From: Patella vulgata
Taxonomy: Eukaryota; Mollusca; Gastropoda; Patellidae
DNA: 64,000 nucleotides
Reading direction: 5' to 3'
Assembly (NCBI RefSeq): GCF_932274485.2
Contig: NC_065882.2
Location: forward strand, 58,627,431 to 58,691,430
Part shown: piece by piece, positions 29,185-40,416 of the stretch
How the letters are laid out: the number at the start of each line of letters is the position of its first letter
How positions within the stretch are numbered: position 1 is the stretch's first letter
Made by a program: the position numbers and the translations under genes
The notes under the pieces: generated by a model
Seen by the model: only the letters and a program-made list of their open reading frames with translations
Database searches by the model: none
Told to the model about the DNA's origin: nothing

Positions 29185-29540
29185 GAATGGGGATTAACGT
29201 CCTATATTTCTGCACCAAGAGGGCTAACGAAAACTGTTATAGGTCATGCACGGTGCTATCTATGAGGAAAATAGTGCCCGAACAGCGGCGTTAGGGCCGT
29301 CTCTTATTTAGAATTCCAACTGTGATGGGCTCTTTTACGTGTACACAGGGACCCCGTTTTTCGTCACATCCGAGCGACAAGACACTGTTCCTTAGCCAGA
29401 CCACCGACCTTTACTACTAACAATGAGAAACCGCGATAGAAAATCACAGGGAATTTTCTCGGTCATCACCAGGGGCGAACACGAGACCTGGTATAAGCGA
29501 CCCAGCGTCTTTTTCAATGAGTAAACGTGAGCCCGCTTTG
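29185..29540 (-). mobile_element. SINE family 1, reverse copy
   Basis: Tail complement 'ggggattaacgtcctat', body 'ggctcttttacgtgtacaca', 'ccgtttttcgtcacatccga', head complement 'aattttctcggtcatcacca' through 'gagcccg'. It directly precedes the Harbinger transposase remnant. Confidence 0.75.
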
Positions 29541-30470
29541 TTTAGGTATCAAAATGGAACATAAACCCCGCCAAACAATCATGCTCGATGTTCTGATAAA
29601 TAACGACGAGCATATAGTAATCCACCAAGAAACTTCAATTGATACTGACTTTTTCATTGGCATCTTGCTGGAACTATCAAATCCGGAGAAGCGACATAAA
29701 GCTCCAAGGATAGAATATTGTGCAGAACATACAGTCCCTCCTGCAACCCTTAGAAGACTTTAAATCACACTTTCGTTTAACCAAATTAACATTTGACTAC
29801 TTTGTTAACAAGCTCCAGAATTGTTGTTAGGATAGCAATGCCAGGGGCGCACATCAGTTACAATTCCAACACAAGCAATGGTGTTTCCTTGGCATGTTGC
29901 TAACCCAGATCCATTTCGTTCACTATCCGATAGAGGATCTGAGGCGAAGATAAACAATCTAATGAAAACAACTATTCAATGGCCATTACCCCCCGGACGT
30001 CAAGAAATTTTGTACATTTCCCAAAACAATCGGAGCTATCGATAGCTGTCATAACCGAATTAAGGCACCCAAGAAGAAGGACAATCGGATATCATTATAT
30101 CAAGCGCAAAAATTTCCTCTGTCGTACTCCAGGTTGTTTGTGATCATCGAATTCGTTTTACTCGTGTTTACACCGGCTGACCTGGGTGTACACATGACGC
30201 TAGGGTTTTGAGGAATTCTTACGTATTTTCCTTCAACCGTATACCAAATTTCAGGAGGGAGCCTACTTGGGGACTCAACCCACTCTCTTCATTCATGGCT
30301 TATGACTCCACACAATGATTTTGGAAAATTGACCTATAATCAAAACGATTTAATAAACATCTCAGTTCTGCGATAGAGCGTTCCTTGGGGCAACTAAAAG
30401 GGCGTCGGGTCTCCGTTTCTAACTCCTAGAATCGTTGCACCAAGTTGTAGAATCGCTAAAATAAACACAA
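29541..30470 (+). pseudogene. Broken PIF/Harbinger transposase (DDE, HARBI1-like)
   Basis: Pieces of a Harbinger transposase appear in several frames. First, about 29542-29760 is an open stretch (QTIMLDVLINNDEH). At about 30018-30100 comes FPKTIGAIDSCHNRIKAPKK, equivalent to the family's GAIDGTH block with the first catalytic Asp. At about 30122-30220, LQVVCDHRIRFTRVYTG is followed by a TGA in place of the usual Trp and then PGCTHDARVLRNS with the second Asp. At about 30255-30330 comes SLLGDSTHSLHSWLMTPHND, and at about 30370-30420 AIERSLGQLKGR with the Glu. At least three frame changes or stops separate these, so it is inactive. The element ends were not found. It could be a relative of the Harbinger-type element at 37188-37953. 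Confidence 0.75.
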
Positions 30471-31010
30471 CACTACTGTGGAATGGAAACACTATATTTT
30501 TAATCAGAAAAAGGTGTCAAAAATAATTCTTCCGTCGCCTAAACTTAATCTGAAAATATAACTTTGATCAAAAAGATGATTTGTTGCCATATAATTGGAT
30601 TATGGGACACTTGGGGGAGGGTTACTTCGGCCTGGTGCGAATAAGTCGTTTAAATGACGTCATCGGTAACCCGAACGCACTCCTGAAGGCTTGAGTAAGC
30701 GCGGTGCTAGTAATCGAACACACATTAGTGAGCCAGTGTTGTACTTGTCGGACAAAAGTCTAGGTTAGACACACCCACACCCATGCAAATAGGTTAGCAA
30801 TAATTCTTCATTGTAAATAGATACCAATCAAGACAGAATATCCACCATAAACTAAGGCTACTCGGCTAGCTGAACCTATGTAATGTTTTCTAATAAAACG
30901 GAATAATGCCAACTAAGCTAATCCATAGCCATATTTAATAAATGGAAAGATTCCACGATGATATTCGAATAACAGACGCAAGATTAATCTTACCCAACTC
31001 CTTGTCTGCG

Positions 31011-31278
31011 GGGGGGTTGAATGGCTGAATGGCTGAATGGTTAGCGTGCGCGCGCTGTATCATAAAGTCTGTAATTGAGTCAACTGGCGTGGTTTCGAAT
31101 CCCCGGTTGTACGTGACATGAAGTAGGGTCGCCTGTCCAACCTCGTGGATTTTCTCCAGGTCCTCCGGTTTCCTCCCACTGCTAAAGACCCCTACGCGCC
31201 AGCGAATTATGTAAATAAAATTAAACCATATGTTAGTCCCGAAATGACCTGGTTTGTGTCGAGTGGACGTTAAACCCC

Positions 31279-31316
<38 letters not shown>
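31011..31316 (+). mobile_element. V-SINE-like SINE (family 2), near full length
   Basis: tRNA-like head with box-A-like 'tggctgaatggtt' and box-B-like GGTTTCGAATCCCC, the core 'tttctccaggtcctccggtt', tail 'gtggacgttaaaccccattt' and a long (CT)n. Target duplication CTCCTTGTCTGCG at 30998-31010 and 31317-31329. The duplicated target is the start of the 'tgtctgcgatatcac' module. Confidence 0.9.
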
Positions 31317-31321
<5 letters not shown>

Positions 31322-31609
31322 TGTCTGCGATATCACTACAGTAGAAGCAGACGTTAAACACCAACTAGTCAGTCACTCACCTGAAGGGATGGGACAGGAA
31401 TGTTCTGATTTAAAGAAACTAAGGTAAAGTTTTTTTTATCAAGGAAGTAAACAGATCTATATATTATATACAATATAGATAGACAGACTATAGCCACTAG
31501 AAACATACTATACACACTTACATCATTATTTATAATAAATCTTCTAAAAGCTTTGTTTTATGTCTGATAAACTCTAGCATCTACATATAAATGGCTCATT
31601 TACAGATAA

Positions 31610-32060
31610 AATACCTTTAAGCTACGGTTCTGGAGCAAAGAATACTCATAAAACACACAATATAGAAGTTCACAAAGTTGAATCTGAAGTTTGGAAAAAT
31701 ACTAACCATACACTGTCTACTATACGATATCCATCACAGTAGGCCATGTATCAAAATATGAGGTTTCTAAAGCTACAGTTCTGGGTTAAGAAATAATATT
31801 CATAAAACACATAATTTATATAAGTTCTCAAAGACGAATCGGCAGTTTTGGAAAGATTAAACATATACTGTCCTGTATACGATATCCATGGCATGCATTA
31901 TAGCAGGCCTTGTGTCAAATATGAGGTTCCTAAAGCTACAGTTCTGGATAAAGAAATACTCATTTCTACAAAGAATATATAAGTTCTCAAAAAAGTTTTG
32001 GAATGATTAAACAAACACTGTATAGTATATAAGATATCCATCAAAGTATCAAAAGTGGCG
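31610..32060. repeat. Three-copy tandem repeat, about 160-bp unit
   Basis: The phrase 'taaagctacagttctgg' (or a one-base variant) starts units at about 31618, 31768 and 31932. Each unit continues with 'aagaaatactcataaaacac', 'gttctcaaag', 'ttttggaaagattaaacata' and 'tacgatatccat'. Units differ by several substitutions and small indels. Confidence 0.7.
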
Positions 32061-32579
32061 GTTCCTCAATTAGATTACATCAGACTGATGGTCATAAACT
32101 ATACAGGTAGCCATGCTAATTACGTTATCGGCTCCTGAATGGGGAATTTTACATGGGAAATGTCGGTAGACGTAAAATCAATCTTATTAAAAGTATTCTT
32201 TATTTCGTTTCGTCCATATGGTTCCGATTGTCTACACTTTATAAGATCTGATCCATGTTCGTCTGCATCATGCACGTGACTTTGTTGAGTTTTACACTGA
32301 TGAATGGATGGTGTGTTGGATCGATACGATGGTAACTAAATGTCAGCCCGGTAAAATATAAAACTTGAATATCAATCGAAAGACGAAATGAGAAATCCAT
32401 ATTGATGAAAAATATGTAACAGGGGATATTTTAAAATATAGGTACATTTTAAAGATATTCTCCGGAGCATAATAATTATGCACTTATGCACTTATTCGAT
32501 CCCCAAAAATTATTTGCCTCTAGTGACTAAGAAAAACACGTATAAACTTATGCATAATATGTCTAGAATAAAATAAATC

Positions 32580-32720
32580 AAAGATCCTCTCCAGGCCCTC
32601 CGTGCGACACCACTGACCAGCGGGAACAACGCCGGAAAATCCCGATAAACTCTCTCGGCTAACACCGGGGACGAACGCGGGATCTCTAGGTACCGAGCCA
32701 GCGCGGCTCCCGCGTAATCT
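32580..32720 (-). mobile_element. SINE family 1 head fragment
   Basis: Reverse piece: 'ccaggccctccgtgcgacac', 'ataaactctctcggctaaca', 'gacgaacgcgggatctctag', 'gagccagcgcggctccc'. It ends about 30 bases before the 803-bp tandem duplication. Confidence 0.6.
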
Positions 32721-32749
32721 GATCAGATGTGGGCGAGGAGATGATTTTA

Positions 32750-34361
32750 GTAGATGAATGATATTAGAATCAGATTTATTTTAACAACGTTCAGTAATAA
32801 CAAATTTTGACTAGATTATTTTTCCTCTTCACATATATACGATTTAAACCAATAAACTATCTCGCTATATATTAATATTATTGTAGGTTACTCTAAAATG
32901 AAAGTTAAGGCTTGATTTCTTCAGCCAGTTCGATATCTGAAGTAATTTTTTGCCTGATCGCGCCGATTAAAATTCGCCAGCGATTTTGTACGGCTGATCA
33001 CGAACGGGCACACGTAACGATCGTCTCGAGAGTATATGTCATTCTGCGCGTAAATTACGTCGATTATGTGACTTGTTCTAAATGGCGAATCGTTGAAATA
33101 GTTGTAGCTTGCTATTTATTTGATAAAAATAAAACGCAGAATACCTAAAATGGCTCGTTGGACAAATCGCAACTTGTGGTGCAGGAGTTAGATTCCACGC
33201 TCAGGCGGACATTTGAGATCATGGGATATCAGTCATGTCTCCGATTGGCTAATAAAAATGGTTCGCCCAACAATATACGCTGAATTTGATCCCCGGAGAA
33301 AAATATTCGGCCGAAAATATCTAACATGCTAGATACGAGCGATTTTCCGAGCGATTTTAAAACCTGGCGCGATCGGGCCAACGATCGTCTGCCCCCCCCC
33401 CCACCAACACCACCCCTTAAGTGACTATCCGATCGTTAGGCGTATATTTTGTTTGGCTGCCACAAACATCAGTGGTGATGGTAATAATCGACGAATTTGA
33501 CTCTTCTTGTTGGGTTTTATGTTTTGCAAATTTTGCGTTAATTGTCTTATTTGTAGATGAATGATATTAGAATCAGATTTATTTTAACAACGTTCAGTAA
33601 TAACAAATTTTGACTAGATTATTTTTCCTCTTCACATATATACGATTTAAACCAATAAACTATCTCGCTATATATTAATATTATTGTAGGTTACTCTAAA
33701 ATGAAAGTTAAGGCTTGATTTCTTCAGCCAGTTCGATATCTGAAGTAATTTTTTGCCTGATCGCGCCGATTAAAATTCGCCAGCGATTTTGTACGGCTGA
33801 TCACGAACGGGCACACGTAACGATCGTCTCGAGAGTATATGTCATTCTGCGCGTAAATTACGTCGATTATGTGACTTGTTCTAAATGGCGAATCGTTGAA
33901 ATAGTTGTAGCTTGCTATTTATTTGATAAAAATAAAACGCAGAATACCTAAAATGGCTCGTTGGACAAATCGCAACTTGTGGTGCAGGAGTTAGATTCCA
34001 CGCTCAGGCGGACATTTGAGATCATGGGATATCAGTCATGTCTCCGATTGGCTAATAAAAATGGTTCGCCCAACAATATACGCTGAATTTGATCCCCGGA
34101 GAAAAATATTCGGCCGAAAATATCTAACATGCTAGATACGAGCGATTTTCCGAGCGATTTTAAAACCTGGCGCGATCGGGCCAACGATCGTCTGCCCCCC
34201 CCCCCCCCCCCACCAACACCACCCCTTAAGTGACTATCCGATCGTTAGGCGTATATTTTGTTTGGCTGCCACAAACATCAGTGGTGATGGTAATAATCGA
34301 CGAATTTGACTCTTCTTGTTGGGTTTTATGTTTTGCAAATTTTGCGTTAATTGTCTTATTT
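32750..34361. repeat. Recent tandem duplication, 803-bp unit
   Basis: Copy 1 is 32750-33552 and copy 2 is 33553-34361. By eye they are identical except that the C run is 11 long in copy 1 and 17 in copy 2. The same 78-codon ORF appears in both (32912-33148, 33715-33951) but has no recognisable domain. Inside the unit, 'cctgatcgcgcc' and 'ggcgcgatcggg' lie in inverted orientation, suggesting an old inverted-repeat element. A haplotype or assembly artefact is possible. Confidence 0.9.
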
Positions 34362-36167
34362 GTATTTTCACATTGGAGTAGCATTTTTATATATATTTGC
34401 CTTCCTTTAACATGTTTGGTTTGTATATTTCCAGTCGTCAAGGGTAATCTGTTCACTGTAGAACAAATTTTATAAAGTTAGGTAGGCTGAATTGAATTAA
34501 ATACATTAAAAAAAAGAAAGAAAGTTTATAAGCCACCGAAGCTGTAAAATACAACCAATAATAAAAACGGCACCCATAATAATATAGCAATTGGCATCAA
34601 CGTGTTGACAGAATTGTAATATATTGTCAATAATCCGGTGGCATATAGGCTACTGGATTCCCGTTAGTTAAATTGGCAATACAAGGTGTGTATTGGACTC
34701 AGTTGGGGGCGGTGACTATATAGTTTAGACACACCACAATGATGCTATCTACGTGTCGCTGTCTATTTTATTCAGTGCAATTTTCGTGTTTTGAAATTTT
34801 AAATATAACAATTTCCGTTTGGTTTGAATTAACATGATGCGGAAAGTCCCCTGGTTAATGTAAGTTCTCTCATTCCCGGACTTCACCTGGGCACATTTTT
34901 CAGGGCTCAATTCCAAAGGTTATAATAATCTGAAATTGGCGCGATATTGTATTATCATATTATCTACTTATATATCTGTACTTGTTTTGAGAGTCAATAT
35001 GAAAATATCACACAGTAGAGTTGTAACACCAGGGTAGAATTTATAGATTAATGTCTGTCAGTTCTTCTGTTTCATTTCTTTACATATCAACCAACACACA
35101 TGGAAAAAATATCGACATGGGATGTTTGATAGAGTACGGAAGGCCAGTGTGGAAAGAAAGAATTAAGGCAAAGATTAATAAAATGTTTAAAGGTCACCTG
35201 ACACATTTGCCTATGATCTCAATTATTACTAAACATTCAGTAAAAATATAATTATAATTGGCTCAAAATATAGGAAAGTGTACCGCTTCCTCTATAATTG
35301 ATCAATCAAATTCATGTAAAGCGACATATCTCCTAAGGGGATATCAAAGTAGATTATGAAATTTATCACACTGTAAAATGTGTTATTGGGTGATAAAAAT
35401 TAATAATAAAAAAAAAAAAAAACAGAACAATAGGCTACAATAATGTTACTTGGTCGTAAAGTAGACGAAAACCGGTGATATATCTGAACGTGGGTAATGG
35501 GTTGAATAGAATTAGAATCGGATTGCGTCAGTCCACTTTTTGGGGGGAAGTCAACTGCCCGGGCTTTCGCGTCGTCGAGCTACGGTCCGCCCTCGTTCCG
35601 CGCGGGGCTCCTGTCACCGTCAGGGTAACCGAACCCCTTCCGTTTGAATCCAGTTCAACATGATTTGGGGTGTTAAAAAAAAATAGGGAGATGCTAATTG
35701 TAGACCAGTTGGGGAATTTCTGGAGTTCACAATGGCCGCTTTATAACTGTGGATTTATGGGAATACTAATCCTAGTCCAAATGCCCGGAGGGTCCTGTAT
35801 CAAAGTAAAGTAAGCCTACTATTGAATTGTTTTTTTTTAATTGGAAGTTAATAATATACATAAGTCAGTTCACAGTGTTGGTAACTTTAAGACCTAGAAA
35901 GCATAGACATATTCCGACTATTGTTTACTGTTTACAAAGTCAAAAGTAGGCCTAGACCTAGGCCTATTGCTTCTATTCTAGGTTTTAAAGTGAGAATAGC
36001 GCCCCCCCCCTTCTCATACGAAGGCAGTGTTCAGTATATATTATAAATCGGATCAGATATCTCGGACATCTTCGTTGTGTCTAATATTTCTTTTTGTCTT
36101 GGAAAACGTGTCGCAAGCCTACCTTGAATGCTCAAAGTGCAAAATTACAAAATAATCCCTTTCAAGA

Positions 36168-36191
36168 TGACGTCACACAAACATGACGTCA
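36168..36191. promoter_or_regulatory. Pair of CRE-like TGACGTCA sites
   Basis: Two perfect 8-bp palindromes TGACGTCA lie at 36168-36175 and 36184-36191, with a related TGACGTAT at 36222. They lie 101 to 124 bases before the ATG of the discoidin gene. CREB/ATF factors bind this sequence; promoter use here is inference from position. Confidence 0.4.
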
Positions 36192-36291
36192 TATCAAACG
36201 TCGTATTTTTGTAACCAAGTATGACGTATCAAACGGAAGTACCTGCTTTATTTACTTTCTTTCTTGAAGTTGTAAAGATGAGAGAAACAAG

Positions 36292-39200
36292 ATGAAAGCC
36301 TTTTTTGTGCTGATTACTTCTATTTTGATTGTAAACAGGTAAACACGGTTTCGTAGCCATAATCAGCTTGATGTAAACAGCACTGAGTCTGTGATGCGGA
36401 CTAGGTCAATAAACTATAAAATTTCATTGGTCTTGACACTGACAGTGACAGGAGTTGACTCATCATACTCATCATCATGTCAATGTCTTAGACTCTCATA
36501 CTCATGGCCTAGTCTGTGCAGAGTTAGCCAGTGTTTCGTCACTGTTGTGTAAGTCTATATAATATTAACTTGCATCTAGGGTACTCTGTCTCTTGGTGAT
36601 GCCCGATGGAGCTATAAGAAATTAAAACTTTAGACCGCCATTGTTTTATAAAAATTGTTTTAGTTTTATTCATAATCACATAATGCTAATTAGTATTTTA
36701 TTATTAATTAAACAGTTCATCCAAAGAAGTAGAATCAAAAGAAAATAAGAAGGCGGGCAAGTATACTGTATAGTATTACATTTTTTGTTAAGCAGTTTAT
36801 AACCCAAGCAACAAATCGACCCAAAGAAGATTTGACGAAAATTAAGTTGGGTTACTTATTTTCTTTAGTTTCACGCTTCGCAAACCCAACTCGGTTGTAA
36901 TTCGGTAGTGCACTACGAGGCAAGACGGGACACTTGCTGGCATCCATACAGTTAAGCGACTTTCGCTCTCATTTTCCAAAAGGTCTTGGCGATTTTCTCC
37001 TCGACATTAGTCTCTTTGATTACGCGAAGGCACCATCTTATAATAGTTATACAGTATGTGTTCAAGAATTTTTTTGGAATAATAACACTGATTCAAATAA
37101 ACAGATTGACTGTTGCATAATTATCCTGATGAAGAAGCAGCTCTCAAGAGTTACGAGCGTATCTCACAGTATGATGCGTTTCTTAAGCCCCGTTTACATG
37201 ACGAAATTTGCACACGTGCAAATCTTTTGCATATATGCAAAATTACTCATGTATGCAAATTTCGTCATGTAAACGCATTTGCATACATGTGTAAAAATAC
37301 TGCAGGTGCAAATTTGCACCTAGTCCTGACCAGATGCAAAAGTATATTTGCATATATGCAAAAGTATTTAGGGTAAGTATTTGTGCAGATTGTGTCATAT
37401 AAACGCTCAGCAATATTTGCATATGTGTATATATCTCATTATCAGTTGCATCATCGCTAAATATATGATGTTGAGTGGTGTTTTGGGTAAAACAAATACA
37501 TCATTAGTAGTCTGAATAGTCAGCAACATGTCTAGAGGTAAAGTCGGTCGCAAAAGTCGCGGAATCGCATGGGATGATGAAGCAACTAGGGCTTTGATAA
37601 GTATTTGGCTTGAAAATAGTATTGAGCATCAGTTAGAGGACCCAACTGTAAATAATGGCAACATTTATAAAAGTTTATCAACAGAACTGTCTGAGAAAGG
37701 CTTTGAGAAAACCTCTGATCAATGCAAGGTAAAAATTCATACACTTAAAAGAATTGAAAGGTTCTTTGACGACGAATCCTTGCTATCCGCTCCATGACTA
37801 AATAGCATCTAAACACTTTATTACATATTTACTGTGAATGCTTATATAACATGTGAACGCTTAGCAAATATACTTTTGCATACGTGAGTAATTAATACAT
37901 ATATGCAAATATGCACATATGTGTATTATTTGGTCATGTAAACGGGGCTTAACACGTCTAAAATTACTGAAATCGGGCAAATGAGATTTAATTATTAGAG
38001 TCGTGAGCTGATAGACATTTTCTTGAGCAACCCAACAAGTCAGATGATGGGTTAAATGAAGCAAATCTTGGTTACATATTAATGTTATGATAATATCATT
38101 TATTTTCTTTTAAGAAATAAGAACATAAAAGTTCGACTTATTACGTTTTTATACTTAGTCCTGAGTGTCATGTAATTGTGACTTGCTGTTGTGGCCTTGA
38201 TCTGCCTCTGATCGTACGGATTTGATTACGCACCAGTATTTTATTTTAAAGTATCCGAATACATGCATTTGTTAGAAAATGCTTGATTAATAAAAATTTC
38301 TGATATTTACATTATATTCATGCATTTACAACATGGTTACGTAGGATCTATTCCGTGCAGCCTTTTGTATCGACAAGACTGAAGAGACCAACCATTAAAT
38401 GTTACTATCATTATACAATATCATCTCATTCTCATAGTACATCACAAATCTCAAATTATAGTGCATTAAAATTCAGTTCTTTATTTTATTTAAGACTGCG
38501 AAGAAACTGAAATATTTAAGGAACATTATTTCACCGTTTTGGAAAATAACCAAGATTTGTTAGAGCAAAATAATAAATTACCACTGGGTATAATCTTTAA
38601 CCAACCAAGTTTAATTCTCGGCTGGGATGTCAAGGGAAGACCTGGACCATTACAAGGGCCAATCAAAGAGCGAGCTGGACTAATCTTAAAGTATATAGCC
38701 AAATATAGAAATCGCGTCGGATCTTGGATACCAATAGAAAGTCCGAAAACACAAAGAGATGTAAGAAATTAATATTATTATTATTTTTAGATTATTAATT
38801 ATGGATTTCTCACTTCCGCCATTTAAATCAGTAAGAGTAAGCTTAAGCTTATTATAATGTAGCATAATTTTAATTATCCCTATTTACACGTGATGTGTGA
38901 CTGTTGGGGATCGTATCGTTACAATATTCTGGTTAATCAATTGATTATTTTATGATCGTGTACAAAAAAACAAATTTAAAATCAATTAAATCTTTATTGC
39001 CGTGCGGCTTTGTATTTTACTTTATCCTAGCTCGTCAAAACATTTCGTCTAAGACGAAAGCCTTAAAGATGCCCTCCCACGTACAAACTGTGTGATTTGA
39101 TGATATATTTGGACTACAGTAAAAATATATTCAAACTAATTTACCAATCCAAAGTTTGCTTCAAATCCCCCTCAAGACATTTAATCGCAAACAGCTACCT

Positions 39201-40380
39201 CAAACCGTGAAAATCTATTTTAAGTGTTTTTCTGGGAATCCAGTATTGTCCTAGTAAAGACTGAGTGTAGGTTATCTACTTACCAGATATATATATATAT
39301 ATTTCCCATACGTTTTTCTGAAATAACTACCCTATAAATACTTTCGCGGGAATGCATCTTTAAAGTCCGTTTTATCTGTTTTAATAGGTATTTGTTAATC
39401 ATGGAAACTTGGCCACACCCGATTTAGTAACGACTGTCACTTTAACCAACCGAATCAAGACAAGACAGCTACGCTTCTTTCCTGAAATGTGGGATGGATC
39501 TCCTTATGCCGCATTCCGGGTTCGTTACTGCATTGAAGCAAATACTGAAAATTCTTCTGATTGGCCAATTAGTAATGATGGTCCTACTAAGACATCTCAC
39601 AACAAAAAGACTCAGTACAAACATGGCCCTGCCAAGACATATCACAACAAAAAGACCAGACACAAACATGTTAATACCAACACATCTCACAATAAAAGGA
39701 AAAAACACGAATATGGTCCTACGAAGACATCTCGCAGCGAACGAACCAAACACAAATATGGTCCTATCAAGACATCTCACAACAAAAAGGTCAAGCATAA
39801 ACATAGCCCTACCAAGATATCTCCCTACAAAAAGACCAAACATAAAAATCTTATGAACATTAAACATGTAGGAAAACTTAAACTAAAAAAGAAACAGCAA
39901 GGTAGGGTCTGCGATTGATCTGTGAAATAGCAATAATTAAGAATCTTTTAAATGCTAAAAGTCCTATTTCATTGAATTTTAAATGTATATTTAATAATAA
40001 ACAAGAGTGCAGTAAAACTTTATAAATGCGTGTACGCCATAATTTGTAATTTAATGGTAAAAATTAGCATGTAAATTGTATCATTTCCCTCTTTTATAGA
40101 TTCTGAAGAATGTAAAAGCAATACAGTCTGGAGATATTCTGGTAGAAGGGAAATAAAAGATACATTCTCGGCGAAAGTTCATGACTCTGATGCCCAAAGC
40201 GCTGCTTATATGGAAAAGGAATATCCATATTTATTTTCTTCGCAAAGAAGGAACCAGTATCTGCAGGTACAGTGACAAACTTTCCAAACTTACAAATTTG
40301 TGTTAGTATATGCACTGGCATGGGACAACATATAGTTGTTTGGATGAGATGAACATTTTTTCTTAAATTTTAATGTAAAT

Positions 40381-40416
<36 letters not shown>

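Larger units (their letters stand above)
30471..36160. other. Intergenic, repeats only
   Basis: No recognised gene. Contains a V-SINE-like copy (31011-31316), a 160-bp tandem repeat (31610-32060), a SINE fragment (32580-32720) and the 803-bp tandem duplication (32750-34361). A repeat at 35262-35400 recurs reversed at 46738-46872 ('ttgatcaatcaaattcatgt', 'taaagcgacatatctcct'). A short GC-rich block at 35540-35650 is unlike its surroundings. Confidence 0.5.

Noticed and set aside
32912-33148. Identical 78-codon ORFs at 32912 and 33715 as a duplicated gene
   Set aside because: Identity follows from the 803-bp duplication; no domain or splice evidence.
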